Source of the DNA: Paludibacteraceae bacterium | Lineage (GTDB): Bacteria; Bacteroidota; Bacteroidia; Bacteroidales; Paludibacteraceae | Assembly (NCBI GenBank): GCA_017451525.1 | Contig: JAFTOD010000002.1 | Span: forward strand, 124,001-188,000 | DNA: 64,000 nucleotides | Direction: 5' to 3' | Shown: in pieces, positions 8,060-18,870 of the stretch | Numbering within the stretch: the first letter of the stretch is position 1 | Layout of the letters: each line of letters begins with the position of its first letter | Notes under the pieces: model-generated | Seen by the model: only the letters and a program-made list of their open reading frames with translations | Database searches by the model: none | What the model was told of the DNA's origin: nothing | Program-made: the position numbers and the translations under genes

Positions 8060-10666
8060 TTATTGTGCTACAGTAGTTTGTTGGATTTTGATAGAGTCGC
8101 CTTGTACATTGGCAACAGGCGCTTGGATACTATCAGCTGCAGTTGGAGCAGCTGTAGTATCTTGTTGTACGCGGTCGTAGATGATTTCAATCTTCACCTC
8201 TTCGAAAGTGATGTTGAATTCCACGCGGCGGTTCTTAGCGCGACCTGCTTTGGTCTTGTTGTCTGCAATTGGTTTGTCAGGACCATAACCATGAGCAGTC
8301 AAGCGTTCTGCTGGTACACCTTGGTTGATGAGGTAGGTACGAACAGCTTGTGCACGACGCTCAGACAGGTCAACGTTGTAGTCGTATTTACCTACGTTGT
8401 CGGTATGACCTTGTACCTCAACTAGATAGTTAGCATTGTCAATGAAAATCTTAGCAATATCATTCAATATCTTGTATGAATTCTTTTTGATAGTAGCCTT
8501 GCCATTCTCGAATTGGATACCCGACATTGCCTTCTTGAGCAAGTTACGTACTTCGCGTTTCACCTCAGGACAACCCTTGTTCTCCTTCACACCTACTACC
8601 AATGGACATTCGTCTATATAGTCATATACGCCGTCGTTGTCGGTATCAAGCAGACAACCCTTAGCATCCACAGCATGACGTCCCTCCTCTGGTGTATCAG
8701 GACATTCGTCGAGATAATCTGGTACTCCGTCAAGGTCGGTATCAATTGGACAACCAAGTGAATCAACCATACCATATGCTGCGGTTGGAGTACCAGGACA
8801 TTGGTCAATATAGTCATATACACCATCACCATCAGTGTCAAGTGGACAACCTACAGAGTCAATATATCCATAGGCTTCCACTGGTGTGCCAGGACATTGA
8901 TCCATATAGTCAAATACGCCGTCACCATCGGTGTCAATAGGACAACCATATTCATCTACATAGCCCAATGCTGCTGCTGGAGTATTGGCGCAAAGATCAA
9001 TATAATCTGGCACTTCATCGCCATCGGTATCAAGCGGACAACCTACAGTGTCAATTAAACCGTATGCAGCAGATGGAGTGAATGGGCACTCGTCGAAGTA
9101 ATCAGGAATACCATCACCATCACTATCAATAGGACAACCTACCTCATCCACGCGTACGTTGGTTGGTGTATTTGGACATGCGTCAAAGAGATCGAAGATA
9201 CCATCTTTATCAGCATCTTTATTCTTCTTAGGATTGGTTCCGACTACGATAGCAATACCAAATGATAAGTTCACACCAGGAGTCTTGTAAGGAAGTGATA
9301 ATTTACTATCCTCAGCCGCTGCAGTAGCGTAGGTGGTAGGGATGTAGTCGGTGGCTAAAGTCAGCATCAAACCATCGTAAGGAGCTAGCGACAATGCTGC
9401 TCCGATATTGCTCCAATGACCATTGATGAAGGAATATGATGCTGCCAAGTTAAACCAATTGACAGGACGGAAGGCAGCACCAAAGGTGAGTTCTTCAGTC
9501 ACAGCATTATTGTAGAAGCGCGTGCGCGAGTACAAACCTACGCCTACGCGATTATCCCAGAAATTGGCGTCAATACCAATATTGAGGTTAGCAGTAAGCA
9601 TGCGTGCTAAAGGATGTCCTTTTTTGAGATCTTTGATTTGCAGTGCATCAGTATAACCCATAAGTTCATTGGTTAGATCAGAGGTTAGGCTATCTACTTG
9701 GAAAGAACCATCATATACATAGTCGTTGTATTCTAAATCTAAACCATTAAATGTGGTATCAACGGAAAAGGCTCCTTGTGCAAGATTGGTCCAGCGGATA
9801 AATCCTAAGTCGGTTACAGATGCAGTAATTTGCAGTTGTTCGATAGGTTTGTATGTCATACCTAAATCAAATGCAGCACCTAAACCTGCTGGTTTAATCA
9901 AATCAGTAATATTTTTGCTTACCAAGGAGTTGAAGTCCATTTCTGGTAAATTCTCAATATTTTCTGGCAATTGCTCCCACATTAAAGGCGCTGCAGCGAT
10001 GATATTACCTTCTCCAGTTGCCTGTAATTGATCGTAGCCAGTAGCCACTTGCAAATCATCAATATTAGCTCCTACGTATGCTTGTCCTACCAAGAACTTG
10101 AACTTACCACCTACAGTCCATTGGTCATTGATTTTGTGTGAATATCCCAATGCAATGTCGGTGTAGGCTGTAGCATTAACTCCCACTGACAATGGACCTA
10201 CGATTCCAGAACTCAAATCGTTCAGCCCGAATAGCGATTTGCCGAGCCCAATGCCACCTATGATATGTTCAGAAATATTCACATGCACATAACCAAAATC
10301 TTTTATGCGGAAACCAAATCCTAAAAGATTGAGATATGCATCAGCATCAAATAGTACTGTATTAGGTTTTTTATCCAACCAATTTGGATTGGCATTAGGG
10401 TGCAGTGGAGTAATGGTGTTACCTGTAATAGCATCTTTGTAAATAAAATCCTGCATGGTAAAAGCATTATTACCCGCCCAAAAACTAGTATAACCGATTG
10501 CAGGGAGAGTTACGTACACCTTGCTAACTGGTTGAAAAGCAGGGTTGATAATATGACGCATAGGTGCATTTTCCAAGAAATACAGGGTGTTTACTTGTTG
10601 CGCACTAACGATAGAGGTACTCATTAGGAGAACCGCTACGAATAAATTACGAAATGTTGTTTTCAT
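8060..10666 (-). CDS. OmpA-family outer-membrane protein with TSP3 repeats
   Basis: This 868-aa protein has a signal peptide (MKTTFRNLFVAVLLMSTSIVSAQ). Residues about 25-480 form a DUF5723-like beta-barrel region beginning with the typical 'NAPMRHIINPAFQP'. Next come about seven thrombospondin type-3 calcium-binding repeats (DTDGDGVxDYxDxCPGTP pattern, residues about 490-690). A C-terminal OmpA peptidoglycan-binding domain follows (VEVQGHTDNVGKYDYNVDLS and ERRAQAVRTYL, about 730-835). A short Thr/Ala-rich end follows. It probably anchors the outer membrane to peptidoglycan. It starts 20 bases after the upstream lipoprotein gene, so the two are likely a functional pair. Confidence 0.9.
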   Translation of the reverse strand: MKTTFRNLFVAVLLMSTSIVSAQQVNTLYFLENAPMRHIINPAFQPVSKVYVTLPAIGYTSFWAGNNAFTMQDFIYKDAITGNTITPLHPNANPNWLDKKPNTVLFDADAYLNLLGFGFRIKDFGYVHVNISEHIIGGIGLGKSLFGLNDLSSGIVGPLSVGVNATAYTDIALGYSHKINDQWTVGGKFKFLVGQAYVGANIDDLQVATGYDQLQATGEGNIIAAAPLMWEQLPENIENLPEMDFNSLVSKNITDLIKPAGLGAAFDLGMTYKPIEQLQITASVTDLGFIRWTNLAQGAFSVDTTFNGLDLEYNDYVYDGSFQVDSLTSDLTNELMGYTDALQIKDLKKGHPLARMLTANLNIGIDANFWDNRVGVGLYSRTRFYNNAVTEELTFGAAFRPVNWFNLAASYSFINGHWSNIGAALSLAPYDGLMLTLATDYIPTTYATAAAEDSKLSLPYKTPGVNLSFGIAIVVGTNPKKNKDADKDGIFDLFDACPNTPTNVRVDEVGCPIDSDGDGIPDYFDECPFTPSAAYGLIDTVGCPLDTDGDEVPDYIDLCANTPAAALGYVDEYGCPIDTDGDGVFDYMDQCPGTPVEAYGYIDSVGCPLDTDGDGVYDYIDQCPGTPTAAYGMVDSLGCPIDTDLDGVPDYLDECPDTPEEGRHAVDAKGCLLDTDNDGVYDYIDECPLVVGVKENKGCPEVKREVRNLLKKAMSGIQFENGKATIKKNSYKILNDIAKIFIDNANYLVEVQGHTDNVGKYDYNVDLSERRAQAVRTYLINQGVPAERLTAHGYGPDKPIADNKTKAGRAKNRRVEFNITFEEVKIEIIYDRVQQDTTAAPTAADSIQAPVANVQGDSIKIQQTTVAQ

Positions 10667-10686
10667 ACTATTGTCCTCCTAGTAAA

Positions 10687-12585
10687 TTATTGTGGTTGAT
10701 TTTGAGTATCATCTTCTTGAGCAAATAGTGAATTGAGGTTCAATAAAGCCTTTAAGTCAGCACCTATTCCTAAACCTATCTGCAAACCTTGTTGGTCTGT
10801 TAATTTAATATTAAGCATTCCTTTGTCATAAGCTCCTTGTAGGGATTCATCATCCAAGGATACATTGAATACTATACTTTTGATTTGAGCAAGTGTACTC
10901 AATATGTCTTCCGTTATAGTAAGAAGATAGGTAACTTCAGTAGGAGTTCCAATCCAGTTTCTGTTCATGTCTTCTTCGTAAATTGGAGATGCAATCAACA
11001 GAGTATCTTGCTCCACAAATCGAAATGGCTTGGTAGGGTCTTTAGGATCCATCACTATATTTCCTACAGAATCTAAGCATGTGAGTACACCTTTGAATTG
11101 CAGTGGAATGCTATTTTTTATGCCTAATGCTAACTTCAAAGTGGCCTCCTCTATTGTGTCTATAATCTCTACCTCCGCCAACAACGAGTCTAATGTTAAT
11201 TGACTCAAATCAATATCGGTAATAGTGTCAGAATAACTCAAAGATACACCTTTATTGAACATAAATGGAACCGAGCATGCCGCTTCCAATTGAATGCCAG
11301 CATCATTGCCAATACGTATTTGTGGCGTCTCTTGGCGGTTGAAATCTACCGAATACTTGTATCCAAACTTTTCGGGGTGCACCGTGAATAAACGATCTAT
11401 ACGTCCGCGAGCAGGATCTTTGTCAAATAATAGATGCATTGTTGCAGAATCACCAATTGCACTATTGAGTGATAGGTACTCGCTTGGAGTGTAGTACTTG
11501 TACAGTTCGGTTGAACCATTAAACGTTGCATTTACTTTCTGACCATCTGTACCTGTCACATATAAATAATCGCCATGCAAAACTAACGCACCAGCAATTT
11601 TTGCGGTAATTGCTAAGTCAATGCGGGGATCTGATAATGGCAAACTCAAATCCTTTAGCAAACGATAACCATCCCAAGCTTCTGTCAATACAATCTCATT
11701 CTCATCCGACATGTCGCCACTTGGCTTAAACATACCCCATACGGCGTGATAGTCAATAAATCGAACTCCAAGATGATATTTAAACGCAGCATCTTCTGGT
11801 ATCGCAATTTGACCCGCTGACGTTGGAATTTTGATATACATTGTAATTAAGAAATTACATGAATCTACTACATTGCCACGATAATCTTCCCACTTACTTG
11901 GCTGACGATTCTTCATCAAGTTCATAGAAAATTCATCTACGTTGATAGGAATATCTTGATTGTAACCATATGAATCGCTTTCGCCTTTCTTATACACGGT
12001 CACTACATTGCCTTGCTCGCGAGAGAACTCTTTGCCTAATTCAATAGTAACTTCTTCTATCCATTCCCAATCCAAAGGGAGATTGTGGCGAGTGATAGTA
12101 CTGATGAAACTCGCATTCTTAATCAATGCGCTATCCAATCGTTGATAATCTTCATCGTTGTTGATATTCCTGAGATGTAATGTAAGAGGAAATTCCAAGG
12201 GAATAGTAATGTTGTCTGTTCCAGTAATTTTACCATCACTGAAAAAAGGTAAATCTTTCAACTTATCATATACTTTCATGTCTAGCGTTTTCTCATTGAG
12301 ATATTGGCTTAAATTTACATTGTGGAATGGACGATCCCACTCAAATGTGTCCCTGAAAGTCAATACTCCTCGATTATCTAACGAATCAACATAAATTCCC
12401 CAAGTGCCATCACCTACAAAATCGCCAATGGTAGCACTAACAGTTCCGATTGGTAATGCCAAATTGGCTTTTACCGATGTGGTTGTATCGATGTTGCCTA
12501 AATCTACATCGGCCTTGCAACCAAACATCACCAATGCAAGGCATAATACACCTGCAAATGGTAAAACTAAAAATGTTCGTTTCAT
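10687..12585 (-). CDS. Large lipoprotein of unknown function
   Basis: A 632-aa protein with a lipoprotein signal, MKRTFLVLPFAGVLCLALVMFGC, so Cys23 would be lipidated. The ATG at 12585 was preferred over an upstream in-frame codon because it gives a clean signal peptide. The rest is beta-rich with no catalytic motif that I recognise. It begins with a block, ANLALPIGTVSATIGDFVGD, seen in other Bacteroidota surface lipoproteins. It precedes the OmpA/TSP3 gene by 20 bases and may be its periplasmic or surface partner. Confidence 0.8.
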   Translation of the reverse strand: MKRTFLVLPFAGVLCLALVMFGCKADVDLGNIDTTTSVKANLALPIGTVSATIGDFVGDGTWGIYVDSLDNRGVLTFRDTFEWDRPFHNVNLSQYLNEKTLDMKVYDKLKDLPFFSDGKITGTDNITIPLEFPLTLHLRNINNDEDYQRLDSALIKNASFISTITRHNLPLDWEWIEEVTIELGKEFSREQGNVVTVYKKGESDSYGYNQDIPINVDEFSMNLMKNRQPSKWEDYRGNVVDSCNFLITMYIKIPTSAGQIAIPEDAAFKYHLGVRFIDYHAVWGMFKPSGDMSDENEIVLTEAWDGYRLLKDLSLPLSDPRIDLAITAKIAGALVLHGDYLYVTGTDGQKVNATFNGSTELYKYYTPSEYLSLNSAIGDSATMHLLFDKDPARGRIDRLFTVHPEKFGYKYSVDFNRQETPQIRIGNDAGIQLEAACSVPFMFNKGVSLSYSDTITDIDLSQLTLDSLLAEVEIIDTIEEATLKLALGIKNSIPLQFKGVLTCLDSVGNIVMDPKDPTKPFRFVEQDTLLIASPIYEEDMNRNWIGTPTEVTYLLTITEDILSTLAQIKSIVFNVSLDDESLQGAYDKGMLNIKLTDQQGLQIGLGIGADLKALLNLNSLFAQEDDTQNQPQ

Positions 12586-12673
12586 AATAATATTATTGTT
12601 TTCATTAATTTTCGATTGTGGATTGCATAAATTGCCTGCAAAGTTACAACATTTTTTTGAAATACGCAAGTGT

Positions 12674-14074
12674 TTATTCGTTTTTTATGAAATAAACTTT
12701 TTCGCTGGCACGTGTGATTGCGGTGTATAACCATCGGTAAAAACCATCCTCCTCTGCGTGTAATCCTCCTCCTTTGTAGGCATCAATATAAACATGCTTC
12801 CATTGCCCACCTTGTGATTTGTGTCCCGTTACCGCATACGCAAATCGTACTTGTAGAGCATTGTAATATATTGATTGGTAGATAGTTTCTACCAGTTTCT
12901 TCTTGTTATGTGCCAATTCGGGATAATCTTCGGCAATACGCTCAAATAGTTGTCGATGCAATGCGTTGTTGGCTTCTGGCGAATCGCTATATAGTGTGTC
13001 TAACCATACCACAGCATCAATCTCCCAATCATAGTCCAATGATTGCAGTTGTACATCAGCAAAGCGAAAACCATACATTTCGCGCACGTTGCGCAAGCGA
13101 CTAATTTCCAAAGTGTCACCATTGGCTAAAAAGGGCAAGTCGTCATATTGTTCCGTCCAAAAATAATTATTTTTGCTCACCATCAGTCTATCGCCATTCT
13201 CAATGTCTTCTTCTCGCCATAAGATACGTGTTCGAATCCCCTGATTATATCGGTTGGTGCGTATGTTGGTGCGTGTGAGGAATATCACTTCTTCTAATCC
13301 TACTTCATTGTACGATTGTTCCAATCGTTCCACCACTTCGTTCACTGGGATAAATACGCAATCTTGTTCCGCGTGCAAGATGTCCCACACAGAGTGGGGT
13401 GGCATTTCTTCTTTGAGGGCTATGGGACGAATTCTGCTTGCGTTGTCTAGTATTTCACTGTCCAATGCCTGACGTGCTACTTCTGTTAATCTGCAACGTG
13501 TTAGATGCAAACCATATTTGACCATGTAATCACAATCCAACGCAGGCGAAATGCTTGATCCCACAGGAGGTAACTGTGCATTATCGCCCAAGAGCAACAA
13601 ACTGCAACCTTCTCCACTATATACATATTTTATTAGGTCATCTAACAGCATTCCAGAACCAAAGGTCGTGTTATCGCGAATGCCAGAAATCATAGACGCT
13701 TCATCTATGATAAATAGTGTATTTCTATGCAAATTGTTATTCAAACAAAATACGTCTTCCCCTAGTTTCTTTTGGCGGTAAATATATTTATGGATGGTGT
13801 ATGCGGGAGAGTGGGCATAGTGTGACAGCACCTTTGCTGCTCGCCCCGTAGGTGCCAATAGCACCACTTTTTGCTGCAACTCTTTGTATGCTTCTACCAA
13901 TGCGGCCACGATGCTTGTTTTTCCCGTACCTGCATATCCCAACAGGATAAACGCTTTCTTTGTAATTGGAGCAACCACAAATCGGCTCAATTGTTCCAAT
14001 AGTTCGTTTTGCCCCTTATTTGGTGCAAACGAAAGGTGTGATATAATCCTATTTTTGATGAACTGCTCCAGCAT
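12674..14074 (-). CDS. RecD2-like ATP-dependent DNA helicase
   Basis: A 466-aa superfamily 1B helicase. Motifs: Walker A LGYAGTGKTSIV, motif Ia LLAPTGRAAKVL, Walker B LFIIDEASM, motif III LLLGDNAQLPPVG, and the C-terminal UvrD_C_2 motifs TGHKSQGGQW and YTAITRASEKVYF. It is shorter than RecD2 of other phyla and lacks the N-terminal extension, as is usual for this Bacteroidota family. The start at 14074 was chosen because the longer frame to 14161 would run through the SRP RNA gene. It probably acts in recombination or repair. Confidence 0.9.
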   Translation of the reverse strand: MLEQFIKNRIISHLSFAPNKGQNELLEQLSRFVVAPITKKAFILLGYAGTGKTSIVAALVEAYKELQQKVVLLAPTGRAAKVLSHYAHSPAYTIHKYIYRQKKLGEDVFCLNNNLHRNTLFIIDEASMISGIRDNTTFGSGMLLDDLIKYVYSGEGCSLLLLGDNAQLPPVGSSISPALDCDYMVKYGLHLTRCRLTEVARQALDSEILDNASRIRPIALKEEMPPHSVWDILHAEQDCVFIPVNEVVERLEQSYNEVGLEEVIFLTRTNIRTNRYNQGIRTRILWREEDIENGDRLMVSKNNYFWTEQYDDLPFLANGDTLEISRLRNVREMYGFRFADVQLQSLDYDWEIDAVVWLDTLYSDSPEANNALHRQLFERIAEDYPELAHNKKKLVETIYQSIYYNALQVRFAYAVTGHKSQGGQWKHVYIDAYKGGGLHAEEDGFYRWLYTAITRASEKVYFIKNE

Positions 14075-14139
14075 CTCGCGAAATCTTTTAAAACTCTTAG
14101 AACTATTTCTAATTTTTTTTGTTACTTGCGACAAAAAAA

Positions 14140-14236
14140 GGGTAAGCTGACTACATCGCACCGCTACAACCTCTTACCCTTGCTTCGGTCAAGACCTGGG
14201 GGAGTTCAGAGGGAGCTGGTCGTGTAGGACTTACCC
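14140..14236 (-). ncRNA. ffs: Signal recognition particle RNA, small bacterial type
   Basis: Read on the minus strand, the RNA starts GGGTAAGTCC and ends CAGCTTACCC, and these ends pair. The core contains CAGGTCTTGACCGAAGCA, corresponding to the conserved SRP domain IV, then GTAGCGGTGCGATGTAG, which aligns with the 3' strand of E. coli 4.5S RNA. The ends are immediately followed by TTTTTTT, so the RNA stem doubles as a terminator. A strong promoter lies just upstream. The RNA binds Ffh for membrane protein targeting. Boundaries are accurate to a few bases. Confidence 0.87.
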
Positions 14237-14246
14237 TAAATCGGCT

Positions 14247-14279
14247 GCAAAAGTACTGCTTTTTTTTGATATATACAAA
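14247..14279 (-). promoter_or_regulatory. Promoter of the SRP RNA gene
   Basis: On the minus strand, TTTG (14276-14279), 20 bp, then TACTTTTGC (14247-14255) match the -33/-7 consensus, with transcription predicted to begin near 14239. Confidence 0.85.
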
Positions 14280-14379
14280 TTTTTTCTGAAAAATATACAC
14301 ATGTTCCTTAATTTATTTCCCGATTCGCTATTGTTACACTACTTTTATCTATCCATTTTTGTTTTTTATTTGCTAACTA

Positions 14380-14411
14380 TTGCATATATGCAAAAAAAGT
14401 CGTATCTTTGC
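14380..14411 (+). promoter_or_regulatory. Promoter of the carboxyltransferase-serC run
   Basis: TTGC at 14380-14383, 19 bp, TATCTTTGC at 14403-14411. The spacer contains ATATATGC. A leader of about 80 bases precedes the start at 14494. The 14075-14493 stretch otherwise holds only ffs and its promoter. Confidence 0.85.
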
Positions 14412-14493
14412 AGGCTGAATGATATGCAGCGTTATGTTATTCGGTGAACGCAACGATAAATAAACTAAATACCATATAAAACAAAGAACCATT

Positions 14494-16410
14494 ATGGCTA
14501 AAAAAGAAATTCAATTCTCCCTTGTCTATCGCGACATGTGGCAGAGCAGTGGCAAGTATGTGCCACGCAAAGATCAATTGGCAAAGATTGCTCCCGTTAT
14601 CATTGATATGGGATGTTTTGACCGTGTAGAAACCAATGGCGGTGCCAGCGAACAAGTCAATCTTCTCTATGGCGAGAATCCAAATATAGCAGTACGCACC
14701 TTTACCAAGCCCTTCAACGAGGCAGGTATCAAGACCCACATGCTCGACCGTGGTCTCAACGCACTGCGTATGAACCCTGTGCCTGCGGATGTGCGCCAAC
14801 TCATGTATAAGGTTAAGCATGCGCAAGGTGTGGACATCACGCGTATCTTCTGTGGACTCAACGACCCTCGCAATATCATCCCATCCATCAAATGGGCGAA
14901 AGAGGCAGGCATGACAGCGCAAGCTACCATGTGTATTACCTATTCTAAGGTGCACAATGCGGAATACTATATCAACCTCGCAGAAGAGCTTATCGCCAAT
15001 GGCGCACAAGAAATCTGTCTCAAGGATATGGCGGGTATCGGTCGCCCTGCAATGCTCGGCACTATAGTATCTGCTATCAAGGAGAAGCATCCTGATATCA
15101 TCATCCAATACCACGGTCACTCGGGTCCTGGCTTCTCTGTAGCCAGTATGCTGGAGGTGGCTAAGGCTGGTGGCGATGTGCTCGACGTAGCTATGGAGCC
15201 ACTCAGTTGGGGTATGGTCCACCCAGATGTAATCACTATCCAATCCATGCTCAAAGACGCGGGCTTCCTCGTGAAGGACATCAATATGAAAGCGTATATG
15301 GAGGCACGTTCGCTCACCCAGTCCTTCATCGATGATTTCCTCGGCTACTGGATCGACCCACGCAACTCGAAGATGACTTCGCTCCTCGTAGGTTGCGGTC
15401 TTCCTGGTGGTATGATGGGCTCGCTCATGGCTGACCTCAAGGGTATGCATGCTGCTATCAACGCCAATCTCGTGAAACGTGGTCAAAGTGCCCTCAGTGA
15501 AGACGAACTGCTGGTTGAGCTCTTTGACGAAGTACAACGTATCTGGCCTATGCTCGGTACTCCTTGCCTCGTGACACCATTCTCTCAATATGTGAAGAAC
15601 GCTGCGCTCATGAACCTCTACAGCAAGTCTATGGGCGAAAAACCATTCACTCGCATGGACCCTGCTATGTGGGGCATGATTCTCGGCAAGTCGGGTAAGT
15701 TGCCTGGTGAACTTGCACCAGAGATTATCGAACTCGCCAAGGAGAAAGGCATGGAGTTCTATACCGATGACCCACAAGCCCTCTATCCAGATGTTCTCCC
15801 ACAATTCATCGCAGAGATGGAGAAGAACGGTTGGGATCGTGGTCAAGATGACGAGGAACTCTTTGAGTTCGCTATGCACGAGAAGCAATACCGCGAGTAC
15901 AAATCGGGTCAAGCCAAAGAGCAATTTAATAAGGATTTGCTTGAGCGCATGGAGAAAGCAGCACAAGGAGGCAAACAAGTTACCTTCATCTCTGCTGCTG
16001 ACAAACGCGCTATCTTGCATCCTAACGCTGAACCATTAGAGGCAACGCTCTCTGGTAAAGTGCTTTGGGAACTCGACTTTAACGAGGACAGCAAAGCCCC
16101 TGCATTGGGTACCTTCTACAAGCAAGGCGATGTGATATGCTACCTGCAAACGCCTCATGGTATCGAGCCAATCCGTGCGTTTGAGCACTGCCGCGTAGTG
16201 GCTATTGACAAAGAGCAAGGTGCTACTGCGGTCAAAGGCGATGCACTCTGCTGGGTGGAGAAAGCCGACCTCGTAGAGGAGATTATCACCGATGTCAAAG
16301 GTGCTGCCAAGAAGGTTAAAGATGCTATCAAAGACGCAGTCAAGAAAGCAGACGACCAAGTCATTGAGGGCGCTGAAAGTAAATGGAAATTCACGAAAAA
16401 TCATAAATAA
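14494..16410 (+). CDS. Pyruvate carboxylase/oxaloacetate decarboxylase-type carboxyltransferase with degenerate biotinyl-like domain
   Basis: The 638-aa protein has the HMGL-like TIM barrel of carboxyltransferases: [22 protein letters not shown], the active-site lysine block [11 protein letters not shown] and the metal-ligand block [17 protein letters not shown] conserved region follows (about 300-480). The final 150 residues look like a biotinyl/lipoyl beta-barrel, with the half-repeats [20 protein letters not shown] and ALCWVEKAD. The usual biotin-carrying AMKM is replaced by TPHG, so no biotinylated lysine is evident. It may decarboxylate or transcarboxylate with a separate biotin carrier, or be biotin-independent. 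Codon bias suggests high expression. serC starts one base after the stop. Confidence 0.85.
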   Translation: MAKKEIQFSLVYRDMWQSSGKYVPRKDQLAKIAPVIIDMGCFDRVETNGGASEQVNLLYGENPNIAVRTFTKPFNEAGIKTHMLDRGLNALRMNPVPADVRQLMYKVKHAQGVDITRIFCGLNDPRNIIPSIKWAKEAGMTAQATMCITYSKVHNAEYYINLAEELIANGAQEICLKDMAGIGRPAMLGTIVSAIKEKHPDIIIQYHGHSGPGFSVASMLEVAKAGGDVLDVAMEPLSWGMVHPDVITIQSMLKDAGFLVKDINMKAYMEARSLTQSFIDDFLGYWIDPRNSKMTSLLVGCGLPGGMMGSLMADLKGMHAAINANLVKRGQSALSEDELLVELFDEVQRIWPMLGTPCLVTPFSQYVKNAALMNLYSKSMGEKPFTRMDPAMWGMILGKSGKLPGELAPEIIELAKEKGMEFYTDDPQALYPDVLPQFIAEMEKNGWDRGQDDEELFEFAMHEKQYREYKSGQAKEQFNKDLLERMEKAAQGGKQVTFISAADKRAILHPNAEPLEATLSGKVLWELDFNEDSKAPALGTFYKQGDVICYLQTPHGIEPIRAFEHCRVVAIDKEQGATAVKGDALCWVEKADLVEEIITDVKGAAKKVKDAIKDAVKKADDQVIEGAESKWKFTKNHK

Positions 16411-16411
16411 T

Positions 16412-17503
16412 ATGAAGAAATACAATTTCAATGCAGGACCAAGTATCCTGCCCGCAGAAGTGATCAAACAAACAGCAGACGCTGTTATCGATTTTCAAGG
16501 CGAAGGCCTGAGTATCCTCGAGATTTCTCACCGCGCCAAGTATTTCCAACCCGTTGTGGATGAAGCAGAAGCACTCATGAAAGAGCTGCTGAATATCCCA
16601 GAGGGCTATCGTGTGATTTTCGTAGGCGGTGGTGCCAGTATGCAATTCTGCATGGTGCCATTCAACTGCCTGGAGCATAAAGCCGCATACCTCAATACGG
16701 GCGTATGGTCGAAGAAGGCCATCAAAGAGGCAAAGGCCTTTGGCGAAGTGGTAGAAGTAGCTACCTCTGCTGCGGATAACTTCACCCATATCCCTATGGA
16801 TTTCGAAGTGCCACAAGATGCTGATTATCTGCATATCACTACCAACAATACCATCTATGGTACCGAGATCTCCGACGAGAAACTCCAAGCTATCTACGAG
16901 AAAAAGGGCAACGTGCCTCTCATCGCAGACATGTCTTCTGATATCCTCTCTCGCCCAATTGATGTGAGCAAATACGATATTATCTACGGTGGTGCACAAA
17001 AGAACCTCGCACCTGCAGGTGTCACTTTCGTAATTGTGAAAGAGGCATTCCTGGGTAAGGTTACTCGCCATATCCCAACAATGTTGGATTACCGCACTCA
17101 CGTAGAGAATGGCAGTATGTTCAATACCCCTCCTGTATTGCCTATCTATACCGCAATGCTTACTTTGCGTTGGCTAAAAGCCAATGGTGGATTAGAGGCA
17201 GCATTAGAGCGCAACGTGGCTAAAGCAGAACTCCTCTACAATGCCATTGACGAGAGCAAGATTTTCGAGGGTACAGCCAAGAAAGAGGATCGCTCACTCA
17301 TGAATATCTGCTTTGTTTTGAAACCAGAGTATGCCCACTTGCAAGACGATTTCTTCAAGTTTGCTACTGCAAAGGGTATGGTCGGAATCAAGGGACACCG
17401 CCTCGTAGGTGGCTTCCGCGCAAGTACCTACAATGCTATGACCCTCGAAGGCGTACAAGCATTGGTAGATTGCATGAAGGAATATGAACAAATAGTTCTC
17501 TAA
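16412..17503 (+). CDS. serC: Phosphoserine aminotransferase
   Basis: Converts 3-phosphohydroxypyruvate and glutamate to phosphoserine in serine biosynthesis, and also serves pyridoxal phosphate synthesis in some bacteria. The 363-aa protein begins [17 protein letters not shown], the family's hallmark. The cofactor-binding lysine lies in [12 protein letters not shown]. Also present are [14 protein letters not shown] and [17 protein letters not shown], which bind phosphate and cofactor. The ATG at 16412 follows the previous stop by one base; an upstream in-frame start lies inside the previous gene. The usual partner serA is not in the window. Confidence 0.96.
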   Translation: MKKYNFNAGPSILPAEVIKQTADAVIDFQGEGLSILEISHRAKYFQPVVDEAEALMKELLNIPEGYRVIFVGGGASMQFCMVPFNCLEHKAAYLNTGVWSKKAIKEAKAFGEVVEVATSAADNFTHIPMDFEVPQDADYLHITTNNTIYGTEISDEKLQAIYEKKGNVPLIADMSSDILSRPIDVSKYDIIYGGAQKNLAPAGVTFVIVKEAFLGKVTRHIPTMLDYRTHVENGSMFNTPPVLPIYTAMLTLRWLKANGGLEAALERNVAKAELLYNAIDESKIFEGTAKKEDRSLMNICFVLKPEYAHLQDDFFKFATAKGMVGIKGHRLVGGFRASTYNAMTLEGVQALVDCMKEYEQIVL

Positions 17504-17535
17504 AAAGCATAAATAGTGCGTTAATACGACAAGTC

Positions 17536-18870
17536 ATGCGAATCATTATTGCAGGCGCTGGAGCAGTAGGACGCCATTTGGCTAAACTGCTGTCGCGCGA
17601 GGATATGGATATTAGTCTTATCGATGATCGCCAAGACAGATTGGGCGATCTGGGTGCTAACTACGACCTGCTGACCAAAGTGGGTAGCCCTACATCTATA
17701 TACGACTTGAAAAGTATTGGGGTGAAGGATGTGGACCTCTTCATCGCAGTTACACCATCCGAGTCAGATAATATCACTGCGTGTTTGCTTGCTAACCAAT
17801 TGGGAGCCAAGAAAACACTAGCGCGCATTGACAACTACGAGTACCTCATTCCAGAGAACAAACGCCTCTTCGAGCAGATGGGACTCAACCACCTCATCTA
17901 CCCCGAGCTACTGGCTGCGCAGGAGATTACCGCTTCGCTCAAAACCAACTGGATGCGATACCATTTGACTTTATGCGGAGGAGCTTTGGAACTCTGCGTA
18001 GTTAAGGTACGAGAAGGCGCTGATGTTATTGGGAAGCAATTTATGTCGGGGTTCTTTAACCATGGATTATATCGCATAGTGGCTATCAAACGCGGACAAG
18101 AGACCATCATTCCTAGCGGACCTGATGAAATACAAGCCGATGATATGGTATATGCTGTCTGCACACGAGAGAATATGAAAGTGTTGCGCGAGCAATTGGG
18201 TAAGCAAAAGAAGGACATCAATACTATCGTTTTCTTTGGAGGATCAAAGATTGCACAAAAGACGGTACAGAACCTGCCCGATGACCTCAATATCAAGATT
18301 CTCGAAGCCGATCGCGAGTATTGCTACCATCTCAGCGAGAAAATCAACAACGCACTCATTATCAATGCAGACGGCAGCGATATGGCTACGCTCAAAGACG
18401 AGGGAATAGAGGATGCTGATGCTTTTGTAGCAGTCACTGACAGCAGCGAAGCGAATATCTTTGCCTGTATGGCTGCCAAGCGTTTTGGCGTGAAAAAGAC
18501 CATTGCCGAGGTAGAGAATATCGACTATATCCCGATGGCAGAGGGCTTGGATATCGGTACGGTACTCAATAAGAAAACCATTGCCGCTTCGTATATCTAC
18601 CAAATGCTACTAGATGCTAGCGTACTCAACGTGCGCAACTTGACCAGTGCAGATGCAGAGATAGTGGAATTTATGGCGGAGGAGGGTAGCCGCATTACCA
18701 AAGCTAAGATTCGTGATATGCGCTTGCCTAAGGATGCAAATATCGGTGCTATCGTGCGCGCAGGAGAAGGTATCCTCGTGAACGGCGATACGCAAATCTT
18801 GCAAGGCGACCAAGTGGTAGTTTTCTGCAAGAATCAAGTAATCAGACAATTAGAGAAATTCTTTCAATGA
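17536..18870 (+). CDS. trkA: Trk potassium uptake regulatory subunit TrkA
   Basis: Peripheral NAD(H)-binding subunit that gates the TrkH potassium channel. The 444-aa protein has two RCK units: Rossmann motif MRIIIAGAGAVGRHLAKLL at the N-terminus, a TrkA_C lobe around 140-220, a second Rossmann fold (NTIVFFGGSKIAQKT) from about 230, and a second TrkA_C at the end. The stop overlaps the trkH start by four bases, indicating tight coupling. Confidence 0.95.
   Translation: MRIIIAGAGAVGRHLAKLLSREDMDISLIDDRQDRLGDLGANYDLLTKVGSPTSIYDLKSIGVKDVDLFIAVTPSESDNITACLLANQLGAKKTLARIDNYEYLIPENKRLFEQMGLNHLIYPELLAAQEITASLKTNWMRYHLTLCGGALELCVVKVREGADVIGKQFMSGFFNHGLYRIVAIKRGQETIIPSGPDEIQADDMVYAVCTRENMKVLREQLGKQKKDINTIVFFGGSKIAQKTVQNLPDDLNIKILEADREYCYHLSEKINNALIINADGSDMATLKDEGIEDADAFVAVTDSSEANIFACMAAKRFGVKKTIAEVENIDYIPMAEGLDIGTVLNKKTIAASYIYQMLLDASVLNVRNLTSADAEIVEFMAEEGSRITKAKIRDMRLPKDANIGAIVRAGEGILVNGDTQILQGDQVVVFCKNQVIRQLEKFFQ

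Noticed and set aside
14075-14161. Longer N-terminus for the RecD2-like helicase
   Set aside because: It would run into the 3' end of the SRP RNA gene, and the extra residues (LFLSQVTKKIRNSSKSFK) match nothing. ATG 14074 gives the expected length.
14437-16020. 527-codon open frame on the minus strand antisense to the carboxyltransferase gene
   Set aside because: It mirrors a GC-rich, strongly codon-biased gene. The translation is His- and Leu-rich with no domain, and it overlaps a certain gene along its whole length.
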